Below are positions 8,901 through 14,794 of a stretch of DNA of 45,886 nucleotides, one piece after another. The translations under genes were made by a program, and so were the position numbers. A model generated the notes under the pieces. The model ran no database searches. It was not told the DNA's origin and saw nothing but the letters and a program-made list of their open reading frames with translations. Each line of letters opens with the position of its first letter. Position 1 is the stretch's first letter. The stretch covers positions 1 through 45,886 of the IMG/VR virus record IMGVR_UViG_3300042553_000422. One strand, given 5' to 3'. The stretch is from a virus.

Positions 8901-11030
8901 GAAGAGATCGACGAGTTGACCCGGCTGGCCAGCAGCAAGGACCCGGCAGACCGGGCCAAGCTGCTGACCCGGCTGAAGGAGTTCGACCATGTGCCTCGCC
9001 TGTTGCAGGCAGCGCGGATCGTGCGGGCCGGGTTCCTGACTCGCCCGGCGGGCCGCGTCAAAGATGTCATCTCCAGCGTCGGCAACATGGTGTTCGTCCA
9101 GAAGGGCGAGAAGCCGTTGCGGGTGATGTTCGACAAGATGTTTGAGTACGGCGCGACCGAAATGCTGGGCCTGACGCAGAAGGGCAACATGCGGACGGAG
9201 CTGTTCCTGCCCTTGAGCAACCTCGCCCGCCGCAGGGACGAGGTGCTGGCCCGGACCAAGCAGGTCCTATCGGAAGATGCGATCCGGCAGGGAATGCAGA
9301 GCGTGGCCAAGAACATTTCGTCCGCCAAGAACGCGCAGGAAGCTGCCGAGCGGTGGGTCGAGGCGATGCGGACACCGGAGGTGGACCCGGTGATGATTGC
9401 GCGTGGGGAGATGCCTGCCCTGTCGCGCATCCGTGGGCTGTTCACCAGCCCCGACGACCCGCGCCACCTGCCCGACCAGCTGGGCAAGATGGGCACGGGC
9501 TTCGGGCCACGGGTGGAGGGGGTGCTCGACCTGTATGTGCAGACGGTCAACAAGGCCACGGGTGTGGCCGACAAGATCGTTCGCAGCATGGCCTACGATG
9601 TCGCGCTCCAGAATCAGGCGACGGCACGGGCGCACCGCGAAGGGCTGCGGGGGGCGCAGCGCGAAGCGCGGGCCAAGGTGATCGCCGCCACGGCCAGCAC
9701 CGACCCGCAGCTGCTGGGCCGGGTGATCGACGATGTCAGCTCCCTCACCTTCATCAACGATGGGGCGCTCGCGGTGTTCGCGGAGAAGGCTCGCCGGGCA
9801 CCGGGCAAGCTGGCGAAGGAGACGGCGCTGACCGTGGGGGCCAGCGAGCAGACGGCCCGCGTCGTGAAGTCTGCGGCGGACGCCGTGATGGAAGGGATCG
9901 TCCTGCCGTTCGCCCGCGTACCTGCCAACCTCGCCAGCAAGGGGATCGACTACTCCCCGCTGGGTGCGCTGCGAGTCGGATACGAAGGCGCACGCTGGGC
10001 CGACGAGGTGCTGAAGGCCCGGAAGCTGGTGACGGCGCAGGGCACCCTCTCCGAGAACGACGCGCTCAACGTCCTGATCCGGCAGCGGAAGGTGGTGGAC
10101 AAGCTGACCAAGGCCACGGTCGGCACGTTCGGCCTGATGGGGCTGGGCATGATGCTGGCCAAGAGCGGGGCCATGACGGGGGCGTACCCGAAGAACGATC
10201 CGAAGCGGAAGGCGGCGCGTGATCTCGACAACGCCCCGGCCAACTCCATCCTGATCGGCGGCAAGTGGCGTCCGATTGCATGGCTGGGTCCGCAGGGCAT
10301 GGCGCTGGCCATGGGGGCCACGCTGGTCGAGACCCACAAGATCGACCCCGACACGGACCTGTTGTCAGACGCAGGCGCTGCGGCGGGTGCGGCAGCGCAG
10401 GTGTTCTTGGATGCGCCGATGATGCAGGGTGCGGCCAAGGTGTTCGATGCGGCAGCCGACCCGGCCCGGAAGGGAGCCACGTTCGTGCAGCAGACGGCAG
10501 CCAGCATCGTGCCGTCAGCAGTGGCGGCGGTGGCGCAGGGTCAGGACGGTATCCGGCGCAAGCCGGAGAATGTGCCGGACGCCGTGATGGCCAAGATTCC
10601 GGGGCTGCAAGACGAAGCCCCGCCAGCCCTCAACGCACTGGGCGATCCGATCAAGGCCCCCGAGGGGGTGTGGAACCAGTTGTTCAGCCCCGTCGCGGGG
10701 CCAGAGGATGGTCGGGGTCGGCGGGGCGTTGGCCTCAAGGGAGAGTTCCCGTTCGTCGGCATCGACATGAAGGTCGGAGATGCCCCGACACAGCGCACCA
10801 TCGACGTTCTCAACACCACCGCAGAACCGGGCGATCCAGCCAAACCGATCACCCCAGCCCCTTCACCCAAGAACAAGACGGAGACCACCGCGCAATACCG
10901 GCTCCGAGTGCAGGAGCGAGGCGCCCGACTGCGGGCCGAGCTTGCTAGATTCGCGGGTGATTCGCTCCGAAATCCTGCGGCGGTCGATAGCGCCGTCACC
11001 CGTGCCACCCGTTCCCCGAGGAAGAAGTAA
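2982..11030 (+). CDS. Giant multidomain virion protein, probably ejected (2682 aa)
   Basis: This is the largest gene, at 18% of the genome. In order there is a charged start, a helical region (~60-330), long Pro/Ala-rich linkers (~340-470, 500-680, ~1420-1500) with two PEFLT segments, a small folded-looking domain (~1120-1230), coiled-coil stretches (~1380-1460, ~1510-1700), a hydrophobic segment near 1725-1745 after an acidic patch (PEEEEGEESD), and a helical C-terminal third. Near 2306 it has PFARVPANLASKGIDYSPLG, like the PF-R-P-N motif seen in giant phage 'polyvalent' proteins. A second hydrophobic segment lies near 2380-2400. I see no lysozyme, transglycosylase, protease or RNA polymerase motif. 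A virion-packaged, DNA-entry role is inferred from size, context and membrane segments. Confidence 0.75.
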   Translation: MQPPPKKVRTDAELEAELDRELESSLDSYLAAPDTAPAQKPATGDVSRDFMANLAGRGIGMTPDRVKPVSTPQRITKKLASWSSMPEEGSVLDRVRGGVDAANRWADRQLEFPTLPNGQYVPLPRLADDALLRGLVPGVLGIGETLSKAPTLGKNRVSETFRTAREKITTRAGEDDATSMVAQVGGGLAGVGKLLGPFVSGTQRAIAGSAAGARVLAATAPGSRLATNFPNVARALRGAVEVAPQSTRAGQLGRAAANTAIISPLLVGAGSEREGSTAGMIADGGFGGRIPKAEPGSFRDDLANSPVGRMAVEGAVDLTTGKVFEGISARMDTRARMKALDAAKGPAPIGPGLPQQRQSRPLWRGSIEDAAAQADTPAAFPPVAAAKVTPATTPDPITTPATPVSGSPANDATKATRPARKKKAEAAAAAAPVEEAAPVAPAEDPAELRRVLRNAKAKRLRLASKGQTGEVLGPQTREEWIAASRTPLTPWQKGQITKGKGPSYNLPIPMPAGIDRTPIIPEFLTDPPRVRNQTQSQARFALPAVMPPSPGAEIPEFLTRPLQNQLQGPAWRMLPAITGDASGRIPQPGENIRALLASVTQERPPRIPPQQPGVNVLPSGQTPIIMPDDVTQLPYVQQPGRTSVMPGKTAIDLEREDLSAAGNAVRGRGLQQPRQYLPDDPAYEGSVIPTPFPVEPGPRGVLSGLGLNFRDKQAEGMPQINALLSKMVSPLDDAATRGAALSRVPSLLEGRRDLPTNPLTDVRLGPDGSPANPQLGPYFVPPGGPTGSPVGIVGGNAVPAPRSSYPSRRGDYPTRAENGEAASAIPEVRAAAFDLMQVQQKIADVTASSGSLTQKADLEKLDIQQRNAFRLLQGELEKAGITNRVEMQKVYDDVTGEVTGFRPGLTQTQSSQIAGTQIQKDGRVVGTEGGLLNDPDLRSSARGLKIDPEYENVPLGPTGWDVEGGGFARDADGNLILNQTDAGQVKYLRDREGNLVLDYYGQRVPVRPPPSDPRVREPQRAVKRPPDGRETETKPVMREKVADDLAASQTKSSGLMTTFDRARERNLSPAPGSEFDIRDPGPQNDGIMGRVANDPRLEGQDATAGYVPPPPKPKTLDQNSAKKVLREEMGATITTVNTNGGQVAMVNFGDNIEHRLTRSGSSAGGWKYEAGTNGDQSLDGKVMGRSKEEGAIALADALDDYNGKLPDDIIVVSDRSGQIRVRRTPPDYVAPEPVDPNTVETPFGSVQFPKEMSLEGLTGEALTRRMMERGDFLADALARQQDEAFRQAQRQPLPPEAGSSPAAEKALRVLEGQSYDPDEVVGPTKDPATFNTQYRRPAGPKPETPKARAARDASELAAAEAERQYLRDNPQLGPALPAGSVSRTRVTAPVAPTPPQRVPAMMSEADRLAAEAADLRRQLEAKVQADEQAAALQAQRDEIDMLKRRLGIAVEPTPTAAAPSVTPPAAVVEPPPAPAAAPVSDTPVTTKPAKTKAELAAKKKGRGVMAEALALPYDPNWAANASKAQLERLKAQVAEGERLAKTGTKGMSKEARRQAELTIARVDVTKKQIAQLEEEAAKTAARKARGQKAKVEPVTEATPAPAPQPPAAARPVSKSRQQWEEEVASAATSEAKATAEAGLEAWKQRVRAMFSDTPKDATVEKQALENDLKIAVATRNAEAAKQIKKEIAKIGAVGGVSGLTAGVAEAQLPEEEEGEESDRGFWATAGTGATVGLGTMIFAASRGRLKGLRAVARGAGREVEIARQVARNVADAELTAAGVAPKMRTPAAKGPRMDTESINPREVTPKRQDPDNVRRLGLPPVLAQEAQEIINAQRAAGRTTVTNDETLALAGRLYGMPADELVKYVDRQRVPDGETLVAVATMFREKITEMAVIKARLDDVSVNWDAMPGQRDALKALHAKLGEEANWAAMAGARGSSEQGRALQANKIMAKAVADPSYWVAKAHKAAGRDLTMEEIDELTRLASSKDPADRAKLLTRLKEFDHVPRLLQAARIVRAGFLTRPAGRVKDVISSVGNMVFVQKGEKPLRVMFDKMFEYGATEMLGLTQKGNMRTELFLPLSNLARRRDEVLARTKQVLSEDAIRQGMQSVAKNISSAKNAQEAAERWVEAMRTPEVDPVMIARGEMPALSRIRGLFTSPDDPRHLPDQLGKMGTGFGPRVEGVLDLYVQTVNKATGVADKIVRSMAYDVALQNQATARAHREGLRGAQREARAKVIAATASTDPQLLGRVIDDVSSLTFINDGALAVFAEKARRAPGKLAKETALTVGASEQTARVVKSAADAVMEGIVLPFARVPANLASKGIDYSPLGALRVGYEGARWADEVLKARKLVTAQGTLSENDALNVLIRQRKVVDKLTKATVGTFGLMGLGMMLAKSGAMTGAYPKNDPKRKAARDLDNAPANSILIGGKWRPIAWLGPQGMALAMGATLVETHKIDPDTDLLSDAGAAAGAAAQVFLDAPMMQGAAKVFDAAADPARKGATFVQQTAASIVPSAVAAVAQGQDGIRRKPENVPDAVMAKIPGLQDEAPPALNALGDPIKAPEGVWNQLFSPVAGPEDGRGRRGVGLKGEFPFVGIDMKVGDAPTQRTIDVLNTTAEPGDPAKPITPAPSPKNKTETTAQYRLRVQERGARLRAELARFAGDSLRNPAAVDSAVTRATRSPRKK

Positions 11031-11371
11031 TGGCCAGCCCTGTGCATACCGGCACCGCACATCCTTCTCCGCCGCATCACGGGCCGGTGCCTTTGTGGGA
11101 AGTCGTCAAGTGGTTGGGCCTTCCAGCTCTCGCCCTTGCTGTCGCATGGGGGTACAACCAAGCCAACCAAAAAAGTATGGCGACCCGCGAGGAAGTCGCG
11201 GCGATCCGGCTTTCACAGGAGGCGCAGAGCAAGCAGATGACGCTGCTGCTCCAGCAAGTTTCTCGTCTCACCTGTCGGCTGTACCCACAGAGTTACGAGT
11301 GCCCGGACCATGCGGTAGACCCGTCCGTCATCCCGTCCCCGCCCACCATTTCCAACAGAGGCCCCCGATGA
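11030..11371 (+). CDS. Single-pass membrane protein of the lysis cassette (113 aa)
   Basis: ATG 11030 overlaps the giant gene's stop by one base. After a His/Pro-rich start there is one hydrophobic segment at about residues 25-42 (VVKWLGLPALALAVAWGY), then a Gln/Glu-rich helical stretch (AAIRLSQEAQSKQMTLLLQQ) and a Pro-rich tail with two cysteines. This membrane-anchor-plus-coil plan resembles an inner-membrane spanin or an accessory holin, and the next genes are a holin and an endolysin. A spanin partner was not recognised. The last bases overlap the holin start (ATGA). Confidence 0.6.
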   Translation: MASPVHTGTAHPSPPHHGPVPLWEVVKWLGLPALALAVAWGYNQANQKSMATREEVAAIRLSQEAQSKQMTLLLQQVSRLTCRLYPQSYECPDHAVDPSVIPSPPTISNRGPR

Positions 11372-11757
11372 AGTCGATTTTGTTTTCTGCCATCTCTCCT
11401 GTCCTGACGCTGGTCATTCCGCTGCTGGCCGGGTTCTTCGCCAACCGCCTGACTGACCTGCTCAAGATGGTGAGCGGGGTGCTCGACAAGGCCCCCGCAG
11501 CAGTGAAGCAGCTGGTCGTGGTGGTGCTGGCTGGTGGGTTGGTCATGGCGGGCAACGTGCTGGGTATCCAGCTGGACCCGAGCGCCGTGGGGTCGGACCT
11601 CTCCATCGACAAGGCCGCACTGGAAGCCCTCATCGCCGCGACGTTGGCCTTCCTGCTGAAGAACGGGCAGCAGACCAAGAAGATCGAAGCCAAGCTGGCG
11701 GGCGTGACGAACAACCCGTTCGACCTGAGCAAGGGCACCTTCGATCCGGGGGCCTGA
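11368..11757 (+). CDS. Putative holin (129 aa, three hydrophobic segments)
   Basis: ATG 11368 overlaps the previous stop in an ATGA arrangement, and longer in-frame readings would run through the upstream gene. Three hydrophobic stretches are visible: about 4-25 (ILFSAISPVLTLVIPLLAGF), 46-66 (QLVVVVLAGGLVMAGNVLGI) and 85-98 (ALIAATLAFLLKNG). A charged C-terminus follows (QQTKKIEAKL). Size, three-segment topology and the endolysin directly behind it fit a class I-like holin that permeabilises the inner membrane at the end of infection. Its stop shares a base with the endolysin start. Confidence 0.7.
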   Translation: MKSILFSAISPVLTLVIPLLAGFFANRLTDLLKMVSGVLDKAPAAVKQLVVVVLAGGLVMAGNVLGIQLDPSAVGSDLSIDKAALEALIAATLAFLLKNGQQTKKIEAKLAGVTNNPFDLSKGTFDPGA

Positions 11758-12299
11758 TGACCGCCATCTCTTCAGCCCGCTGGCTCCCGGACTCGACCCC
11801 GACCCGGATCGCCAACGTGATCCGTCGGGCCGTCGCGGACATCGGCATCTGCGAAATGCCGCTGGGCAGTAATCGGTCCGGGGTCATCGACGAATACTGC
11901 AACCGATCCGGTGCCCCGGTTGGCAGTTTCTGGTGTGCCGCTGCGGTGGGGGCATGGTGGCAGGACGCCGGGCTGGTCACGCCGGGCGGCTACGCCAGCT
12001 GCGACAGCTGGATGCGCTGGGCCATCGCCACCAACCGCTGGGTTCCTGCGGGGGGCACCCCGCCGCTGGGCGGGGCTGTGCTGTATGGGGTGCCGGGCGA
12101 TGCCAAGCACATCGGGCAGATCATCCGGGTCAGCCCGCTGATCTTGTCCGTCGAGGGCAACACCACGGTGGAGGGTGCCGGGTTCGGTGCCAGCCGCAAC
12201 GGGGTGGCGGTCTCGCTCAAGGAAGTCACCGTGGGGAAGGACCCGGTGCTGGGCTACGTCGCCCCGCTGCCCTTGCCCCTGCCAATTCGCGCCGCGTAG
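11757..12299 (+). CDS. Endolysin, CHAP/NlpC-type cysteine peptidase (180 aa)
   Basis: The SFWCAAAVGAWW segment places a candidate catalytic Cys at residue 60. It is followed by His118 in KHIGQI and an acidic or amide residue near 133-135 (VEGNTT). This is the Cys-His-polar layout of CHAP and related peptidoglycan amidases or endopeptidases. Length (180 aa) fits a single-domain endolysin, with no separate wall-binding domain. There is no signal peptide, so export would rely on the holin encoded just upstream (1-base overlap). It closes the late operon: a dyad and the early promoter follow. The exact bond cleaved cannot be told. Confidence 0.75.
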   Translation: MTAISSARWLPDSTPTRIANVIRRAVADIGICEMPLGSNRSGVIDEYCNRSGAPVGSFWCAAAVGAWWQDAGLVTPGGYASCDSWMRWAIATNRWVPAGGTPPLGGAVLYGVPGDAKHIGQIIRVSPLILSVEGNTTVEGAGFGASRNGVAVSLKEVTVGKDPVLGYVAPLPLPLPIRAA

Positions 12300-12316
12300 C
12301 GCACCCCCGTTGCGAC

Positions 12317-12347
12317 CCCGTTGGCCAGCACCAGCAAGGTCAACGGG
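12317..12347 (+). terminator. Dyad after the late operon (possible terminator)
   Basis: CCCGTTG (12317-12323) and CAACGGG (12341-12347) are perfect 7-bp complements with a 17-base loop. The dyad lies between the endolysin stop and the early promoter, where late transcription should end. There is no T-run, so efficient intrinsic termination is not assured. Confidence 0.4.
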
Positions 12348-12386
12348 ACTTGGATCAGGTAGGTACACACCGCATCGTCACACCTC

Positions 12387-12415
12387 TTGACAAGGGGTGG
12401 ACTTGGTGCGATACT
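12387..12415 (+). promoter_or_regulatory. Sigma70-type promoter for the early rightward operon
   Basis: A perfect -35 TTGACA (12387-12392), a 17-base spacer, and GATACT (12410-12415, 4 of 6 matches to TATAAT) sit 65 bases upstream of the first early gene. The CTTGAC core resembles boxes found in the leftward operon's intergenic modules, so a shared regulator is possible. This is the best host-type promoter in the window. Confidence 0.7.
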
Positions 12416-12479
12416 CTGGGGGTGGGCACCTTCGGCCCGCGTGTTCGACATCCCTATCTCCATGCGAGAGGACCTGAGT

Positions 12480-13112
12480 ATGGCATCGGCACCTGATCGG
12501 ATCATGGCCCCGCCCCCCGGCGAGAGCGCGGCCAGCAAGTTCGCCCCCCACACCGAAGGCACCCATGTCTTCGTGTGTGTGGACATCATCGACCTTGGCC
12601 GGAAGCTGGACACCTACCCCGGCAAGGCCCCGACGCTGGTCCACAAGGTGGCAATGGTGTTCGCCAGTGGCGAGCGACAGGAGGAAGACAACTCCCTCGT
12701 CACGGTGCAGCAGGAGTTCACCCTGTCCACCTACGAGACGAGCAAGCTCCGCAAGTTCGTGTCCGATTGGTACGGCAAGGTGTTCACCGACGAGCAGCTG
12801 AAGGACGGGTTCGCCCTGCACAAGCTGGTCGGTCGCCCGCTGCTGCTGACAGTGGGGCACAAGCAGTCCCAGAAGGGCCGGACCTATGCCACGGTGCGCT
12901 CGCCCAGCCCGTTGCCGAAGGGGATGCCCGCGCTGGATGCCAGCGTCCTGACCGACAGCTACACCCGTGGGGAATACTGGAACAAGACGAAGGAGGAGTA
13001 CGCCAAGGAAGCGGCTGAGTTCTCCCGTCACCAGCAGACAACGGCAGAGCACATGGAAGACCCGCGTGACGGGCAGTTCGTGGAAGAAGACGACGACTCG
13101 TTGCCGTTCTGA
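12480..13112 (+). CDS. Single-stranded-DNA-binding-like protein with an SSB-type acidic tail (210 aa)
   Basis: ATG 12480 has AGAGGA seven bases upstream, better than the in-frame ATG at 12462. The body looks like a beta-rich OB-like fold (FVCVDIIDLGR, LVHKVAMVFASG, TVQQEFTLSTYETSKLRKFVSDWYGKVF). Its S-LR--SWYG-F pattern is shared with a widespread phage early-gene family usually left hypothetical or called replication or ssDNA binding. The C-terminus, EEDDDSLPF, closely copies the acidic -PF tip by which bacterial SSBs recruit replication and repair enzymes. As first gene of the early operon that also carries Gp157 and RusA, it probably coats ssDNA during replication or recombination. The tail is seen; the function is inferred. 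Confidence 0.65.
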   Translation: MASAPDRIMAPPPGESAASKFAPHTEGTHVFVCVDIIDLGRKLDTYPGKAPTLVHKVAMVFASGERQEEDNSLVTVQQEFTLSTYETSKLRKFVSDWYGKVFTDEQLKDGFALHKLVGRPLLLTVGHKQSQKGRTYATVRSPSPLPKGMPALDASVLTDSYTRGEYWNKTKEEYAKEAAEFSRHQQTTAEHMEDPRDGQFVEEDDDSLPF

Positions 13113-13122
13113 CCCATGTCAA

Positions 13123-13147
13123 GCCCCGTCGCACCCTGCGGCGGGGC
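13123..13147 (+). other. GC-rich dyad between early genes
   Basis: GCCCCG (13123-13128) and CGGGGC (13142-13147) form a 6-bp stem. One of the iterated 10-mers (13136-13145) overlaps the right arm. It sits between the SSB-like gene and the next Shine-Dalgarno (GGAGGA, 13157). No T-run follows; it may be an attenuator or an RNA-processing hairpin. A GTCAAG box (13119-13124) immediately precedes and overlaps its left arm. Confidence 0.4.
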
Positions 13148-13166
13148 ACCACCCTTGGAGGACACG

Positions 13167-13385
13167 ATGCCCAAGTACACGCAGGTCCGCGCCAACGACC
13201 GCACCGACCTGATCTTCCGCGACCACATCGTCAAGCTCCGCAAGCGTGGGGTGTGGCACCGCTTCCGCAGCTGGGTCAAGCTCCAGATGTTCGGGGAACT
13301 GCGCCGCCACTCTGACCCTGTCACCCACCCCGGAATGGAAGAAGGCCCCCGTTCTGACGGGAGGAGCCATGACCGTGCCGTCTGA
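13167..13385 (+). CDS. Small basic protein of unknown function (72 aa)
   Basis: I chose ATG 13167 because GGAGGA precedes it by four bases; an in-frame ATG at 13116 would translate a hairpin and lacks a ribosome site. The product is basic and aromatic (DHIVKLRKRGVWHRFRSWVKLQMFGELRRH), which could bind nucleic acid or a membrane surface. No family is recognised. It overlaps the next gene's start by 17 bases. Confidence 0.5.
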   Translation: MPKYTQVRANDRTDLIFRDHIVKLRKRGVWHRFRSWVKLQMFGELRRHSDPVTHPGMEEGPRSDGRSHDRAV

Positions 13386-13908
13386 TGTCGCCGTGAGCGC
13401 GCCGAGGGAGGTGCCCGACATCCTGAACGCCCGCCTCACCGCCCGCGCCGGGGCAACTACTAATTCTGCATCGGCTGACAGTTTGGTAGTAGTTCCGTCG
13501 CCCGGTATTCAGACCATTCCGGTAACTGTCGTCCGGCGTCCGGTGGAGACGGGGGCAAGCATCGCGGACCCGCGCAACCAGAACGACGAGGCCGTGCAGT
13601 TGTTTTGCGAGACGGTGAACGGTGACCGGTTCGTCACGACCGCAGGCCAGTGGCCCCCGCAGCGCGAGTGCGCCCGCTGGTCGGCTGACGGCGTGACGTG
13701 GCACCGGCGCACCACGGTGCAGACGGCGCGGGCGTGGACGGCGGGGGATGTGCCGGAGGCTCGTGGGCATGTCCTTGGTTTTGTCGGGGAGCAGCTATTG
13801 CGATGCGGGAATCCACGAGAATCTCGCGAAGAACTCGCGAAGCAGTTCAACCGAATGGGGTGCACTCATATTGTCATCCTCCCCGCCACGCTGGACGTGT
13901 CGCCGTGA
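13369..13908 (+). CDS. Unknown early protein (179 aa)
   Basis: ATG 13369 follows GGGAGGAG. An in-frame GTG at 13393, inside a 28-bp repeat shared with the next gene's start, is an alternative. The N-terminal ~60 residues look disordered and contain an AT-rich stem-loop stretch with atypical codons. The remainder contains a compact region with Trp and Cys (WPPQRECARWSADGVTWHRR) and a C-terminal segment (MGCTHIVILPATLDV) that may be a strand-helix-strand fold. No family is recognised. It lies between basic and acidic small genes in the early operon. Confidence 0.5.
   Translation: MTVPSDVAVSAPREVPDILNARLTARAGATTNSASADSLVVVPSPGIQTIPVTVVRRPVETGASIADPRNQNDEAVQLFCETVNGDRFVTTAGQWPPQRECARWSADGVTWHRRTTVQTARAWTAGDVPEARGHVLGFVGEQLLRCGNPRESREELAKQFNRMGCTHIVILPATLDVSP
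13386..13413 (+). repeat. 28-bp direct repeat, copy 1 (copy 2 at 13898-13925)
   Basis: The 28 bases are identical at 13386-13413 and 13898-13925. Both are read in the same frame as VSAPREV after a GTG. Copy 2 holds the start codon of the gene at 13905; copy 1 lies eight codons into the gene at 13369, with its own in-frame GTG. This suggests duplication of a gene start, and that the upstream gene may also be able to initiate at GTG 13393. Confidence 0.8.
13455..13494 (+). other. AT-rich stem-loop inside a GC-rich gene
   Basis: AACTACTA (13455-13462) and TAGTAGTT (13487-13494) are perfect 8-bp complements with a 24-base loop. The whole block uses codons rare elsewhere here (ACT, AAT, TCT, TTG, GTA, GTT), unlike the flanking sequence. 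It looks like an inserted or selected DNA/RNA structure rather than ordinary coding sequence. Confidence 0.6.
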
Positions 13909-14183
13909 GCGCGCCGAGGGAGGTGCTGAAGGAACTGGCGGCGAAGTGGAAGGACGAAGCGGACATGCCGTATAGCGATTCAGGGGAGCGCATGGCGTTC
14001 AACCAGTGTGCGCGTGAGCTCGAAGCCACCCTCGCCACCCCGCCCGCCGTGGGGGAGGGGAAGCATGGAGACGTGGCGCTCGCCATCGCCTACGACAGCG
14101 GCTATCAGGCCGGTCTGCTCGCCGCCAAGATCGCCATTCGCAACCTGATGACACCGGAGGGCGCGTCCGATGAACAGTCGTGA
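13905..14183 (+). CDS. Small acidic protein of unknown function (92 aa)
   Basis: GTG 13905 overlaps the previous stop (GTGA) and sits in the 28-bp repeat. The longer in-frame reading upstream overlaps another gene and was rejected. The product is mostly helical (EVLKELAAKWKDEADMPYS, ECARELEATL-like segments) with a TPPAV linker that recurs in the next gene. Proteins of this layout are common in early phage operons, but no function can be assigned. It overlaps the next gene by 14 bases. Confidence 0.5.
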   Translation: MSAPREVLKELAAKWKDEADMPYSDSGERMAFNQCARELEATLATPPAVGEGKHGDVALAIAYDSGYQAGLLAAKIAIRNLMTPEGASDEQS

Positions 14184-14538
14184 ACGGATGATCGCACACG
14201 CCGCGTGGGTCGCTGCGTCGTCACAGGCTGGCGCGATCCGCTCGCAGGACGATGCGGTGATCGCGTCGGCAGCGTTCGACGCATGGGCTGAGGATGTGGC
14301 AACCACCCCGCCCGCCGTGTCCGAACCCTTCGAAAAGATCGAACAGTTGCCCGCTGTCCTACCGGAGCAGAACAGTGCGACACAGACAGAACAGGACACG
14401 GAGGCGACGGTGTGGGTGGATGGGGAGACGATGGCGGCGTTGCGGCGGGCAATTCGTCTGGTCGGCTCTACCGACTACGACACGATAAACCGCATCCTCA
14501 CCCGCTGCCGCGTCACGCCGGAGGTGGCGAATGGGTGA
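14170..14538 (+). CDS. Unknown early protein (122 aa)
   Basis: ATG 14170 has GGAGGG nine bases upstream. The N-terminal region is helical (MNSRERMIAHAAWVAASSQ, AAFDAWAEDV). An acidic Thr/Gln-rich linker and a C-terminal helical segment (ETMAALRRAIRLVGSTDYDTINRILTRC) follow. It shares the TPPAV linker with the upstream gene, hinting at a common duplicated origin. No family is recognised. It overlaps both neighbours. Confidence 0.5.
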   Translation: MNSRERMIAHAAWVAASSQAGAIRSQDDAVIASAAFDAWAEDVATTPPAVSEPFEKIEQLPAVLPEQNSATQTEQDTEATVWVDGETMAALRRAIRLVGSTDYDTINRILTRCRVTPEVANG

Positions 14539-14794
14539 CATCGAGACGGTGCGGAACTACGTCGCGTGGCGTCGCAATCCCGGCGTGACAGGCGACACGA
14601 TCGTCACCGACGCCCTCGCGCGGGTGCTGGCGGTGGCGGACGTTGCTGTCCGGTTGCAGAAGAACAGCGCAGCGATGCTCCACACAAAGACCGATGCCGA
14701 GTTCGACCCGCTGGCGCTGGAATCGTCGGCGCTGCTGACTGAACTCGACACCGCCGTCGCCGCCCTGCGCGGCGCGACGGAGGTGGGGGCATGA
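14531..14794 (+). CDS. Small helical protein of unknown function (87 aa)
   Basis: ATG 14531 is well placed after GGAGGTG (14519-14525). The sequence is almost all helix-forming (DALARVLAVADVAVRLQKN, ALLTELDTAVAALRG). It lies directly before the Gp157 gene, overlapping it by four bases, so the two may be made in a fixed ratio. No family is recognised. Confidence 0.5.
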   Translation: MGDIETVRNYVAWRRNPGVTGDTIVTDALARVLAVADVAVRLQKNSAAMLHTKTDAEFDPLALESSALLTELDTAVAALRGATEVGA

